DNA from: Burkholderia cepacia GG4 | GTDB taxonomy: Bacteria; Pseudomonadota; Gammaproteobacteria; Burkholderiales; Burkholderiaceae | DNA length: 64,000 nucleotides | Direction: 5' to 3' | NCBI RefSeq assembly: GCF_000292915.1 | Contig: NC_018513.1 | Coordinates: 2,914,001-2,978,000, forward strand | Shown: piece by piece, positions 17,019 to 24,666 of the stretch | Layout: each line of letters begins with the position of its first letter | Numbering within the stretch: the first letter of the stretch is position 1 | Translations under genes and position numbers: made by a program | Notes under the pieces: generated by a model | What the model saw: only the letters and a program-made list of their open reading frames with translations | Told to the model about the DNA's origin: nothing | Databases searched by the model: none

Positions 17019-17046
17019 AGAAAAAAGCCGGACGACAGTCCGGCTT
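17019..17046 (-). terminator. intrinsic terminator of the oligomer-hydrolase gene
   Basis: AAGCCGGAC (17025-17033) pairs with GTCCGGCTT (17038-17046) around a GACA loop. On the minus strand a T run follows (A residues on the plus strand at 17020-17026). It lies 25 bp beyond the stop of the gene at 17072. Confidence 0.88.
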
Positions 17047-17071
17047 CGGAATCGCGGCGCGGCGGGCGCCG

Positions 17072-19162
17072 TCAGAGCGGCACGTCGATCGCGCCGGCGC
17101 CAGCGGTGATCGCGTTCGCGCCGGGCGATGCGGCGATCGGCGGCAGGTTCGCGCTCGTCAGCGCGGGCGCAGCGCCCGGCGTGCCGCCGCGCGGCAGCGT
17201 GCGGATCACCTGCGACGGTGGCAGCGGCGCGCCGCTCTTCAGGTGCCGCCACATCAGGTTCAGCGCCTGCAGGTTGTAGTAATGGACCGGCACGAAGCGC
17301 GTGTCGAAGCCCGCGACCGGCAGGAACGCGTCGAAGTGCTGCCCGTTCGCCACCTCGTAGAACACGAGCTGGCTGCGGCCGCCTTCGCTGATGCTGTTCT
17401 GCGCGACGTACGCGCGCGACGCGTGGTTTACGGGCACGAGCGCGTCGCTGCGGCCCTGCACGATGATCGCCGGCTTGCCCTGCAGGTTCGCGTTCACGCG
17501 CACCGCATCGACGTTCGCGGGCATGTCGAGCATCCCGTTGGTCCACAGCTGACGCAGGCACAGCGCGCCCGCGAAGCTCGCGTCGGGCGTCGCGAGCCGG
17601 TGGTCGATACCCGCGCCGGTGTTGAACACGAGGTTGATGCCGGCCGTGGGCGGCACGCCGTTGCCGAGTCCGAACACCGCCGGCATCGGCGACGTGGCGG
17701 GCGGCGCGACCGCACCGGTTGCCGCCTGGGTGGTCGCGAAGCTGAAGTTGCACAGGTTGTCGGTCACGCGCGAGCGCGTGTACGCGTTCGCGTAGGTGAC
17801 CGCGATCGCCGGAATCGCCTGCGAATCCCACATCGACGCCTGCAGCAGGTCGGAATCGGCGAGATAGCCGGCCGCATGCAGCTGAGCGAGCGCGTCGGCG
17901 GCCTGGCTCTGCGTGTCGGCGCCCGACACGAGCCCTGCCGCGGCGAGCGTCGCGCAGCGCTGCGTGCGGATCGACTGCGTGGTGGCAAGCGGCAGCGCGC
18001 TCAGGTACGGCTCGCCCGCGAGCGATGCCGACGCGGCCGCGCACGGCTGCAGCAGGTTCGCGAGCGTCGCGTAGTCGGCCAGCGGCCGGCCGAACGACGG
18101 CACCGGCTGGCCGCCCTCGCGCACCACCGCGTTCGGCGCCAGCCGCACGTTGACCTGCGGCTCGCCGACCACGACCGCCGTGATCCAGCGGCGGGTGTCC
18201 TGCTCGGCCGCCGCGAGCGCCGCGCCGCCGCCGTTGCTGACGGACGCGGCGATCGTCGTGATGTCGCCCGGGTGGTAGCGCACGCCGTGATGCGAGCTGT
18301 CGAGCAGCGGTGCGAACTGTTCGTTGAGCGCCCAGTATGCGAATTCGACCGACTGCAGCGTCGCGTGTCCCCAGTCCTGCTCGGGATTCTGCTGCGAATG
18401 CGCGTGCTTGAACGCGTAGCGGTTCGGGAAGCGGCTGTTGAACGCGCTCAGGTCGCCGCTGGTCACGTTGGCGGTAAACAGGCTGGCATTGCCGGCCAGC
18501 ACCGCGTTGGCGAGCGTGCCGTCGATCAGCGTGATGGTATCGGAGCCGAGCTCGTGCGCGCCGTTGCCGCCGCCCTTGTCGTTGTACGCGACCGCGCAGC
18601 CGCGCTTGAGGCCCCACTCGCCGGCCGCCGAAATCGCGCCGTACACGCCGCGCGAGCCCGATGACGTCGCGGTGACGATGCACGGCTGCGCGGGATCGAA
18701 GCTCGCGGGCACCTGCACGAGCAGCGTCACGTTCTTGCGGCCGCTGCCGTCGTCGGAATACGCGAGATATTCGGTGCCGGGGATCTTGCCTTCGCCGAGC
18801 GTGTCGTTGCCGTCGAGGTCGACGTTCGGCCCCCAGAGGCGACCGTAGCCGCCGTTGGCGCTCATGTCGACGAGCGCGCGGTAGTTCGACCAGATCGCGA
18901 CCCGGCGCAGCTCGGCGCCGGTCGGCCGGGACGGATTCGCGAATGCCGGCGCGGTGGCGGCGGCCAGGCCCGTCTTGCCGAGGCCGGCCGTCAGCAGGTC
19001 ATCGCTCGTGCCGTCGAAGGCGGTCGTGCGCACGCTGCCGGACACGAAGCCGGGCAGCCGGTTGCGCTCACCTGAAGCGTCGCCGTTGCAGGCGCCGAGC
19101 ATCGTGACCGCGGCCAGCGCCGCACCGAGAAGAATCCGACTGCCCCACGCGTGCGTCGTCAT
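17072..19162 (-). CDS. D-(-)-3-hydroxybutyrate oligomer hydrolase-family lipoprotein
   Basis: A 696-residue protein with a lipobox LGAC (Cys25). The sequence fits the 3-hydroxybutyrate oligomer hydrolase family found in Burkholderia and Ralstonia, which cuts short polyhydroxybutyrate oligomers to monomers. Landmarks are the serine motif SVSNGGGAAL about halfway through the N-terminal half, GRSDALVPVNH (acid) and ANGQHFDAFLPVAGFD (histidine) near the C-terminus. Length is close to that of the family. GAGAGGG lies 6 nt upstream of the ATG at 19162. The C-terminal 45 residues are Pro/Ala/Gly-rich. The lipid anchor suggests outer-membrane or extracellular action. A feruloyl-esterase or tannase-like role is a weaker alternative. 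Confidence 0.85.
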   Translation of the reverse strand: MTTHAWGSRILLGAALAAVTMLGACNGDASGERNRLPGFVSGSVRTTAFDGTSDDLLTAGLGKTGLAAATAPAFANPSRPTGAELRRVAIWSNYRALVDMSANGGYGRLWGPNVDLDGNDTLGEGKIPGTEYLAYSDDGSGRKNVTLLVQVPASFDPAQPCIVTATSSGSRGVYGAISAAGEWGLKRGCAVAYNDKGGGNGAHELGSDTITLIDGTLANAVLAGNASLFTANVTSGDLSAFNSRFPNRYAFKHAHSQQNPEQDWGHATLQSVEFAYWALNEQFAPLLDSSHHGVRYHPGDITTIAASVSNGGGAALAAAEQDTRRWITAVVVGEPQVNVRLAPNAVVREGGQPVPSFGRPLADYATLANLLQPCAAASASLAGEPYLSALPLATTQSIRTQRCATLAAAGLVSGADTQSQAADALAQLHAAGYLADSDLLQASMWDSQAIPAIAVTYANAYTRSRVTDNLCNFSFATTQAATGAVAPPATSPMPAVFGLGNGVPPTAGINLVFNTGAGIDHRLATPDASFAGALCLRQLWTNGMLDMPANVDAVRVNANLQGKPAIIVQGRSDALVPVNHASRAYVAQNSISEGGRSQLVFYEVANGQHFDAFLPVAGFDTRFVPVHYYNLQALNLMWRHLKSGAPLPPSQVIRTLPRGGTPGAAPALTSANLPPIAASPGANAITAGAGAIDVPL

Positions 19163-19338
19163 TGCCGCCCTCTCAATATCGTTATCGGTCCGCCGCCGCG
19201 TCGTGCGCGGCTCGCGGCCTCTCGGGAACACGCCGGGCTGCCCCGGGTTTTCGGCCCCGAAGGAAGTCCCCTCGGGGGATGCCCCCGTCAGGCGGCCTGA
19301 CGCAAAGCGACAGGTCCGGGAGCGCGCTGCAGCGCAAA

Positions 19339-19365
19339 CGGGCCCCGGCACGCCGGGGCCCGCCT
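19339..19365 (-). terminator. strong hairpin after the BON-protein gene
   Basis: An 11-bp GC stem (19339-19349 with 19352-19362) with only 2 nt between the arms, followed on the minus strand by TTTGCG. It lies 45 bp after the BON gene stop and is the probable end of that transcript, though the T run is short. Confidence 0.5.
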
Positions 19366-19406
19366 GAACACGGGCGCAAGCGGCGCTGACGCGCCGCCGC
19401 CCGGCG

Positions 19407-19772
19407 TCATTGTCGCTGGACCGTCAGCTTGTTCGTGACCGACGTCACGCCCGACACGCCCTTGGCCGCAGCTTCGGCCTTGTCGATCTGTGCCTGGTCG
19501 GGCATCGTGCCCTCCAGCGTGATCGCGCCGCCCTTCGAACGCACGACGATCTTCGACACGTTCTCGCCGCTTTCCTTCGAAATGGCCTTGCGCACCGCGT
19601 AGCCGAGCTTGCGGTTCGCCTTCTTCGCGGTCTTGGCCGCGGCCTTCGGCGAGCTCGTCGCTGCGGCCGGCGCGTCGGGTGCCGCGGCATCGCTCGACTG
19701 CGCGTACACGCTGCCGGACAGACAGGCCGCCACGGCGGCAACACCCAACGCTCTCAACACGATCGACTTCAT
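19407..19772 (-). CDS. periplasmic BON-domain protein
   Basis: A 121-residue protein with a 24-residue signal peptide (SGSVYA then QSSD), an Ala/Lys-rich linker (residues 25-52), and a BON domain over about 53-119: LGYAVRKAISKESGENVSKI, GGAITLEGTMPDQAQIDKA, then GVSGVTSVTNKLTV. The glycine and hydrophobic pattern is typical of OsmY-like proteins thought to bind phospholipid membranes. AAGGAGA lies 5 nt upstream of the start. No partner gene is obvious; OsmY-type genes often respond to envelope or osmotic stress. Confidence 0.9.
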   Translation of the reverse strand: MKSIVLRALGVAAVAACLSGSVYAQSSDAAAPDAPAAATSSPKAAAKTAKKANRKLGYAVRKAISKESGENVSKIVVRSKGGAITLEGTMPDQAQIDKAEAAAKGVSGVTSVTNKLTVQRQ

Positions 19773-20217
19773 GTTATCTCCTTGTGACTCCGGAACGGCC
19801 GTGCACAGTACGGCCGGATACCCCAAAGGCGGCCGGCCCGCGCGCGCGAACGGGCGGGACGGCCGATGATTTCCACGGCGATGCGAGAGAGGCGACACGG
19901 ACCGGCGACCGGCGCGCGCAAATGCGGGCCGGCCGGGCCGGACAGCCGCCGGCCGGACGCGCCCGGTCTCATTACGTGCCGGGTCGCGCGCGAATCGGGC
20001 GCGGCTGCGTCGCACAATGTAATCCAGCGCCCGCCGAAGCGCAAAGCTTTTGACGCACGGCCGTCCGCCGCCCGTCGTCGAGGCCGCCCGGCCAGCCAGC
20101 CGGGCAACCCGGCCGACTCGCGCGCGCATGGCGAAACCGGGTACCATCGCCGCAAGATCGTGCATCGTCCGTGACGGCCGTCATCGATGCGTCACGTCCG
20201 TGTCATCCGCCCATTCC
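19773..20217. other. non-coding gap between divergent BON and TAXI genes
   Basis: 445 bp of GC-rich sequence. The longer open frames here have Arg/Ala-rich composition and no ribosome sites. The promoters of the divergent BON and TAXI genes must lie here; no clear boxes or operators are seen. Confidence 0.5.
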
Positions 20218-21672
20218 ATGAAGCCAGCCAGCCCTCGCCCGCCTCGCCCGCCCCGCCGCATCCTCACCCGCTTCGTCGCGGTGTCGTGGCGCGACCTCGC
20301 GCTGTCGATCGGCCCCACCGTGCTGCTCGCGGCCGCGGCGGTCTGGCTCGCGGTCAAGCTGATCCAGCCGGCGCCGCCGTCCACGCTCGTGATTTCGTCC
20401 GGGCCGCCCGGCAGCACCTACTGGAACGCCGCGCAGAAATACAAGGCGATCCTCGCGAAGAACGGCGTCACCCTCGACGTCCAGTCGTCCGAAGGGTCCG
20501 CGCAGAACCTCGCGCGGCTGTCGAACCCGAGCGCGCCGGTCGACGTCGGCTTCGTGCAGAGCGGCATCGGCCCGAAGGAGCGCGACGAACACCTGCTGTC
20601 GCTCGGCAGCATCGGCTACGTGCCGCTCGCGATCATGTATCGCGGCCCGGTCGTCGCGCGCCTGTCCGACTTCAAGGGCAAGCGGCTCGCGCTCGGCGCG
20701 GAAGGCAGCGGCGCGCGCGAACTGAGCCTCGCGCTGCTGAAGATGAACGGCATCGTGCCGGGCGGCTCGACCGAGCTGCTGCCGACCGCCGGCGAGGATG
20801 CCGCGACCGCGCTGCTCGACGGCAAGATTGACGCCGCGTTCCTGTCCGGCGACTCGACGCAGATCCCGGTGATGGCGAAGCTGTTCCGCGCGCCCGGCGT
20901 GCACGTGTACTCGTTCACGCAGGCCGAAGCGTATGCGCGGCGCTTTCCGTACCTGACCGCGATCACGCTGCCGATGGGCGTCTACGATCTCGGCCTCAAC
21001 CTGCCGCCCGCCGACATCCACACGGTCGCGCCGACGATCGAGCTCGTCGCGCGCGACTCGCTGCACCCGGCGCTGTCCGACCTGCTGATCGAGGCCGCGC
21101 GCGAAGTGCATGGCCACGCGACGATCCTGCAGCACGCGGGCGAATTCCCGTCGCCCGTCACGCGCGGCTTCCCGCTGTCCGACGACGCGGCGCGCTATTA
21201 CAAGTCGGGCAAGACCTTCCTGTACCGGCGGCTGCCGTTCTGGGTCGCGAGCCTGGTCGACCGGCTGCTCGTCGTGGCGGTGCCGCTGATCGTCGTGCTG
21301 ATTCCCGGGCTGCGGCTCGTGCCGTCGCTGTACGGCTGGCGCGTGCGCTCGCGCATCTACCGCTGGTATGGCGCGCTGATCGCGCTGGAGCGCCGCGCAC
21401 TCGGCGAACACACGGCCGAGGAGCGCGTCCAGCTGCTCGACGAGCTCGACGATATCGAGGAAGCCGTGAACCGGATGAAGATGCCGCTCGCGTACGCGGG
21501 GCAGTTCTACGTGCTGCGCGAGCACATCGGTTTCGTCCGCGAACGGCTGACCGCGCACGACCACGATGCCGCACCGGGTACGCCGGGCGCCGGCGGCCAC
21601 GCCGCGGCACGCGGCGGCCACGCGTCAGCGCCGGCCGGCGATCCCCCCCGGGCGACTCCCGGTTCCGCGTGA
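20218..21672 (+). CDS. membrane-anchored TAXI-family solute-binding protein
   Basis: A 484-residue protein. An N-terminal membrane helix (about residues 29-48) is followed by a TAXI-type binding domain: STLVISSGPPGSTYWNAAQKYKAIL, the SSEGSAQNLARLSN segment and VDVGFVQSGI. A second hydrophobic helix at about 348-368 leads into a helical cytoplasmic tail (LLDELDDIEEAVNRMKMP). Normal TAXI proteins are soluble and work with a fused TRAP permease; none is encoded nearby. The double anchor and the tail suggest a sensor or an adaptor. The Gly/Ala/His-rich last 40 residues are low complexity. The start at 20218 is the first ATG that gives a family-like beginning. Confidence 0.85.
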   Translation: MKPASPRPPRPPRRILTRFVAVSWRDLALSIGPTVLLAAAAVWLAVKLIQPAPPSTLVISSGPPGSTYWNAAQKYKAILAKNGVTLDVQSSEGSAQNLARLSNPSAPVDVGFVQSGIGPKERDEHLLSLGSIGYVPLAIMYRGPVVARLSDFKGKRLALGAEGSGARELSLALLKMNGIVPGGSTELLPTAGEDAATALLDGKIDAAFLSGDSTQIPVMAKLFRAPGVHVYSFTQAEAYARRFPYLTAITLPMGVYDLGLNLPPADIHTVAPTIELVARDSLHPALSDLLIEAAREVHGHATILQHAGEFPSPVTRGFPLSDDAARYYKSGKTFLYRRLPFWVASLVDRLLVVAVPLIVVLIPGLRLVPSLYGWRVRSRIYRWYGALIALERRALGEHTAEERVQLLDELDDIEEAVNRMKMPLAYAGQFYVLREHIGFVRERLTAHDHDAAPGTPGAGGHAAARGGHASAPAGDPPRATPGSA

Positions 21673-21765
21673 GCGGACGATCCGCGATCATTGCTGCATC
21701 CGCGCGCCACCGCGTAACATGAAGGCCGCCGCCAGGCGCGCACGCCCCACCCTCTGGAGATCGCC

Positions 21766-22404
21766 ATGACAACCGGCCTCGACACTGCCCAACCCGCCTG
21801 GTTCTACGACTTCGTGTCGCCGTTCTCCTACCTGTTGCTCGAACAGCTCGGCAAGTGGCCGGACGTGCCGTTCGAACCCGTCGCCGTATCGCTGCTCGAC
21901 CTGCAGCGCCACTGGGGCCAGCGCCCGAGCGCCGATGTGCCGTCCAAGCGCGTGTTCACGTACCGGCACGCGCTGTTTCGCGCCGAACAGCTCGGCATCC
22001 GCTTCAAGATGCCGCCCGCGCACCCGTTCGATTCCGACAAGGTGCTGCGCCTCGCGATCGCGCTGCGCGCCGACACCGCGACCGTGCTGGAGATGTTCCG
22101 CTTCATCTGGCACGACGGCAACGATCCGTCGACGCCTGACGGGTTCGCCGCGCTGTGCGAACGCGTCGGTGTCGGGCACGGCGACGAGCTGATCGAATTC
22201 GAGGAAACGAGCGCACAGCTGCGCCGCAACACCGACGACGCGATCGCGCTCGGCGTGTTCGGGGTGCCGACCTTCTGGATGAACCAGCAGCTGTTCTGGG
22301 GCGAGGACGCGCTGCCGATGGTGCTGTACTGCGCGCGCACGCCGAACTGGCTCGAGTCGCGCGAGGTCAAGCGAGTCAGCACGCTGCCGAAGGGGCGCGT
22401 GTGA
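21766..22404 (+). CDS. 2-hydroxychromene-2-carboxylate isomerase family protein (kappa-GST fold)
   Basis: A 212-residue protein of the DsbA/kappa-GST superfamily. The N-terminal motif WFYDFVSPFSYLLLEQL has the serine (Ser18) that takes the place of the redox cysteine in HCCA isomerases. The C-terminal segment GVFGVPTFWMNQQLFWGEDALPM is also typical. In naphthalene pathways the enzyme isomerises 2-hydroxychromene-2-carboxylate using glutathione, but no such pathway genes are near, so the real substrate may differ. It lies 68 bp before a LysR regulator on the same strand. Confidence 0.86.
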   Translation: MTTGLDTAQPAWFYDFVSPFSYLLLEQLGKWPDVPFEPVAVSLLDLQRHWGQRPSADVPSKRVFTYRHALFRAEQLGIRFKMPPAHPFDSDKVLRLAIALRADTATVLEMFRFIWHDGNDPSTPDGFAALCERVGVGHGDELIEFEETSAQLRRNTDDAIALGVFGVPTFWMNQQLFWGEDALPMVLYCARTPNWLESREVKRVSTLPKGRV

Positions 22405-22472
22405 TGGCCGGTATCACGCACGCCGACGCGCGGCTGCGGTAAGGTTACGCTTCCCCGAATCACCCTGTCCCG

Positions 22473-23420
22473 ATGGAAGACGACGACCGTACCGCCTCGC
22501 TCGATATCTGGCTCGTGCGCGTATTGCGCACGCTGCTGCTCGAGCGCAGCGTCACGCAGGCCGCGCTGCGGCTGAACCAGACCCAGCCCGCGATCAGCAC
22601 CGCGCTGCGCAAGCTGCGCGAGACGCTGAACGACCCGATCCTCGTGCGCGGCAAGTCCGGGATGGTGCCGACCGAATATGGCGCATCGCTGCTCGGTGCG
22701 GCATCGCTCGCGCTGCGCGAGGTCGACTTCATCGCGACGCCGCACGGCGACTTCGATCCGTCGTCCGCGCGGCGCACGTTCCGCGTCGCCGCACCCGACT
22801 ACCTGAACGATTTCTTCATGCCGACGCTGATCGAGCGCTTTCGCGACGCGGCGCCGCATGCGCACCTGGAAATCGACTCGCTGAATCCCGCGCTCGACCA
22901 CGCGGAGGCGCTCGAGTCGGGCGCGCTCGATCTCGTGATCGGCAACTGGCCGAAACCTGACCCGCACTTCGCGCGCCAGGACCTGTTCTCCGACACGATC
23001 GTGTGCCTGATGCGCGACGCGCATCCGCTCGCGCACGCGCCGCTCACGCGCGAAGCGTACGCATCGGCCGCGCACGTCGCGCCGACGCCGTACACCGGCG
23101 ACAAGCGCAACGCGATCGAAATCGGCCTCGCACGCGCACGCCTCACGCGGCGGATCGTGACGACGCTGCCGTACTTCGGCATCGTGCCGCAGGTGCTGCT
23201 GCAGTCGGACCTGATCTTCACGACGACGCGCCGCTTCGCGACGCACTATGCGCAACTGCTGCCGCTCGTCGTCGTCACGCCGCCGGTGCCGTTCCCGCGG
23301 ATCAAGAGCTACCTGCTCACGCACCCGCAACCCGACCGCCCGACCGACATCGCGTGGCTGTGCGCGCTGATGCAGAGCGTGTCCGACGAGCTGACGGCCG
23401 CGCGCGGGCGCAAGCGCTGA
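22473..23420 (+). CDS. LysR-family transcriptional regulator
   Basis: A 315-residue protein. The winged HTH is at residues about 10-70 (VRVLRTLLLERSVTQAALRLNQTQPAISTALRKLRE), with the LNQTQPAIS recognition helix of the NodD/PcpR-like LysR branch. The effector domain follows from about 95 (RTFRVAAPDYLNDFFMP). It lies downstream of the isomerase gene on the same strand. Target genes are not evident: the neighbours to the right run towards it. Confidence 0.92.
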   Translation: MEDDDRTASLDIWLVRVLRTLLLERSVTQAALRLNQTQPAISTALRKLRETLNDPILVRGKSGMVPTEYGASLLGAASLALREVDFIATPHGDFDPSSARRTFRVAAPDYLNDFFMPTLIERFRDAAPHAHLEIDSLNPALDHAEALESGALDLVIGNWPKPDPHFARQDLFSDTIVCLMRDAHPLAHAPLTREAYASAAHVAPTPYTGDKRNAIEIGLARARLTRRIVTTLPYFGIVPQVLLQSDLIFTTTRRFATHYAQLLPLVVVTPPVPFPRIKSYLLTHPQPDRPTDIAWLCALMQSVSDELTAARGRKR

Positions 23421-23453
23421 CGTCGCGCGCGACAACGGAGCGCGGCCGTTCGG

Positions 23454-23525
23454 GCCGCTCAAGCCGCTCAAGCCGCTCAGGCCGCTCAGGCCGCTCAGGC
23501 CGCTCAGGCCGCTCAGGCCGCGCAG
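23454..23525. repeat. 9-bp tandem repeat (VNTR) at the 3' end of the NTF2-like gene
   Basis: Seven consecutive copies of GCCGCTCAR (two ending AA, five ending AG) and one degenerate copy (GCCGCGCAG). The array begins 33 bp after the LysR stop and includes the stop codon of the convergent NTF2-like gene at 23513-23515. A change in copy number would leave the coding part nearly intact. Confidence 0.95.
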
Positions 23526-23914
23526 AAGGTTTCCTGCAGATGGGTCCAGCGCACGACGCCTGCCGCGTCGCGCTCGAACACGGCCGTCGCGCGACGCCCG
23601 GGAAGTTCGCCCGAGGCCGCCTGCTGCGCCTCGAAATAGGTGACCACGGCATGCGACGCATCGGCCGTAAGCACGCGGATTTCCGACAACGTGATGCGCA
23701 GCCCCGGCTTCACGCCGCCGAGCTTCGCGAACAGCGCACGCGTGCCGTCGCGATCGAACGCGCGACCGTCGGTCATGATCATCGTGAAATCGTCGGAGAA
23801 CGGCGCGATCAGCGCGTCGAGCGCCGCGGGTGAAGTGTCGACGCCGGATAGCCAGCGTTCGATGACGACGAGGCTCGTATCGAGCACGTCGAGATAGGCC
23901 TGATGATCGGACAT
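23513..23914 (-). CDS. NTF2-like/SnoaL-type (DUF4440) protein
   Basis: A 133-residue protein with the cone-shaped NTF2-like fold: DTSLVVIERWLSG, ALDALIAPFSDDFTMIMTDGRAFDRDG, then RITLSEIRVLTADASHAVVTYFEAQ and VFERDAAGVVRWTHLQETF. Such proteins bind or act on small ligands; no catalytic set is evident. The stop codon lies inside a 9-bp tandem repeat. A terminator for the upstream xdh operon sits 13 bp before its start, so it needs its own promoter or read-through. Confidence 0.75.
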   Translation of the reverse strand: MSDHQAYLDVLDTSLVVIERWLSGVDTSPAALDALIAPFSDDFTMIMTDGRAFDRDGTRALFAKLGGVKPGLRITLSEIRVLTADASHAVVTYFEAQQAASGELPGRRATAVFERDAAGVVRWTHLQETFCAA

Positions 23915-23926
23915 GGTGCCTGCACG

Positions 23927-23954
23927 AAAAAAATGCGCGGCCCCATGCCGCGCA
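23927..23954 (-). terminator. intrinsic terminator of the xdh operon
   Basis: TGCGCGGC (23934-23941) pairs with GCCGCGCA (23947-23954); on the minus strand a run of seven T residues follows. It lies about 50 bp past the xdhC stop. Confidence 0.9.
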
Positions 23955-24002
23955 ATCCGTGCAGTGTATGCAAAAACGCGCGGACGCGCGTCGGGCGCAT
24001 CG

Positions 24003-24665
24003 CTATCGCGCGCAGCTCACGTCGTCGCGCACGCGCCCTGCCGCAGCCGCTTTCGCATCGGCCACCGGCATGCCCGAGCGCGCCTGCAGCAGTTCCGCGC
24101 AGACGGCCACCGCGATCGCGCCGGGCGCCTTGTCGACGATGCCCGTGACGCCGATCGGGCACACCATCTCCACGAGCCTGGCCGGATCGACGCCGCGCGC
24201 GGCGAGCCGGCGCTCGAACTTCACGCGCTTGGTGCGCGAGCCGATCATCCCGAAATACGCGAAGTCGCGCCGCCGCATGATCTGCGCGGCGAGCGCGAAG
24301 TCGAGCGCGTGGTTGTGCGTCATCACGAGGAAGTACGCGCCGGGCGGCGCCGCGTCGACGACGGCCTCCGGCGTGTCGGTCGGCTCCGGCTGCACGTTCG
24401 GCGGACATTCGTCCGGGAACAGCTCGTCGCGCGTGTCGACCCACTGCACGACGCACGGCAATGCGCCGAGCAGCGTGACGAGCGCATGACCGACGTGCCC
24501 CGCGCCGAACAGCACGATGTGCATCGGCGGCGGCGCGGCGCTCGCGCGATTGCGCTGGCCGGTGCCTGGTGCGAACGGCTGCAACGGCGCAGTTCCGCAC
24601 GCGCCGTCGCACCCGGCGGCGGGGGCATGCGCCGCGGCGCGCAGCGAGCGAGCGGGCCCGTTCAT
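24003..24665 (-). CDS. xdhC: XdhC-family molybdenum cofactor insertion protein, N-terminally short
   Basis: A 220-residue protein. From about residue 48 it is a standard XdhC Rossmann domain: MHIVLFGAGHVGHALV, VDTRDELFPDECPPNV, AYFLVMTHNHALDFALA, FGMIGSRTKRVKFERRL and MVCPIGVTGI. XdhC proteins bind Moco and load it into xanthine dehydrogenase. What should precede this, the XdhC/CoxI N-terminal domain with its GxPREAG-type motif and the GQCCGG motif, is absent; instead there are 47 low-complexity residues. The usual XdhC is some 100 residues or more longer. The gene starts 1 bp after the xdhB stop. It may be an internally deleted version whose function is reduced. Confidence 0.85.
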   Translation of the reverse strand: MNGPARSLRAAAHAPAAGCDGACGTAPLQPFAPGTGQRNRASAAPPPMHIVLFGAGHVGHALVTLLGALPCVVQWVDTRDELFPDECPPNVQPEPTDTPEAVVDAAPPGAYFLVMTHNHALDFALAAQIMRRRDFAYFGMIGSRTKRVKFERRLAARGVDPARLVEMVCPIGVTGIVDKAPGAIAVAVCAELLQARSGMPVADAKAAAAGRVRDDVSCAR

Positions 24666-24666
24666 G

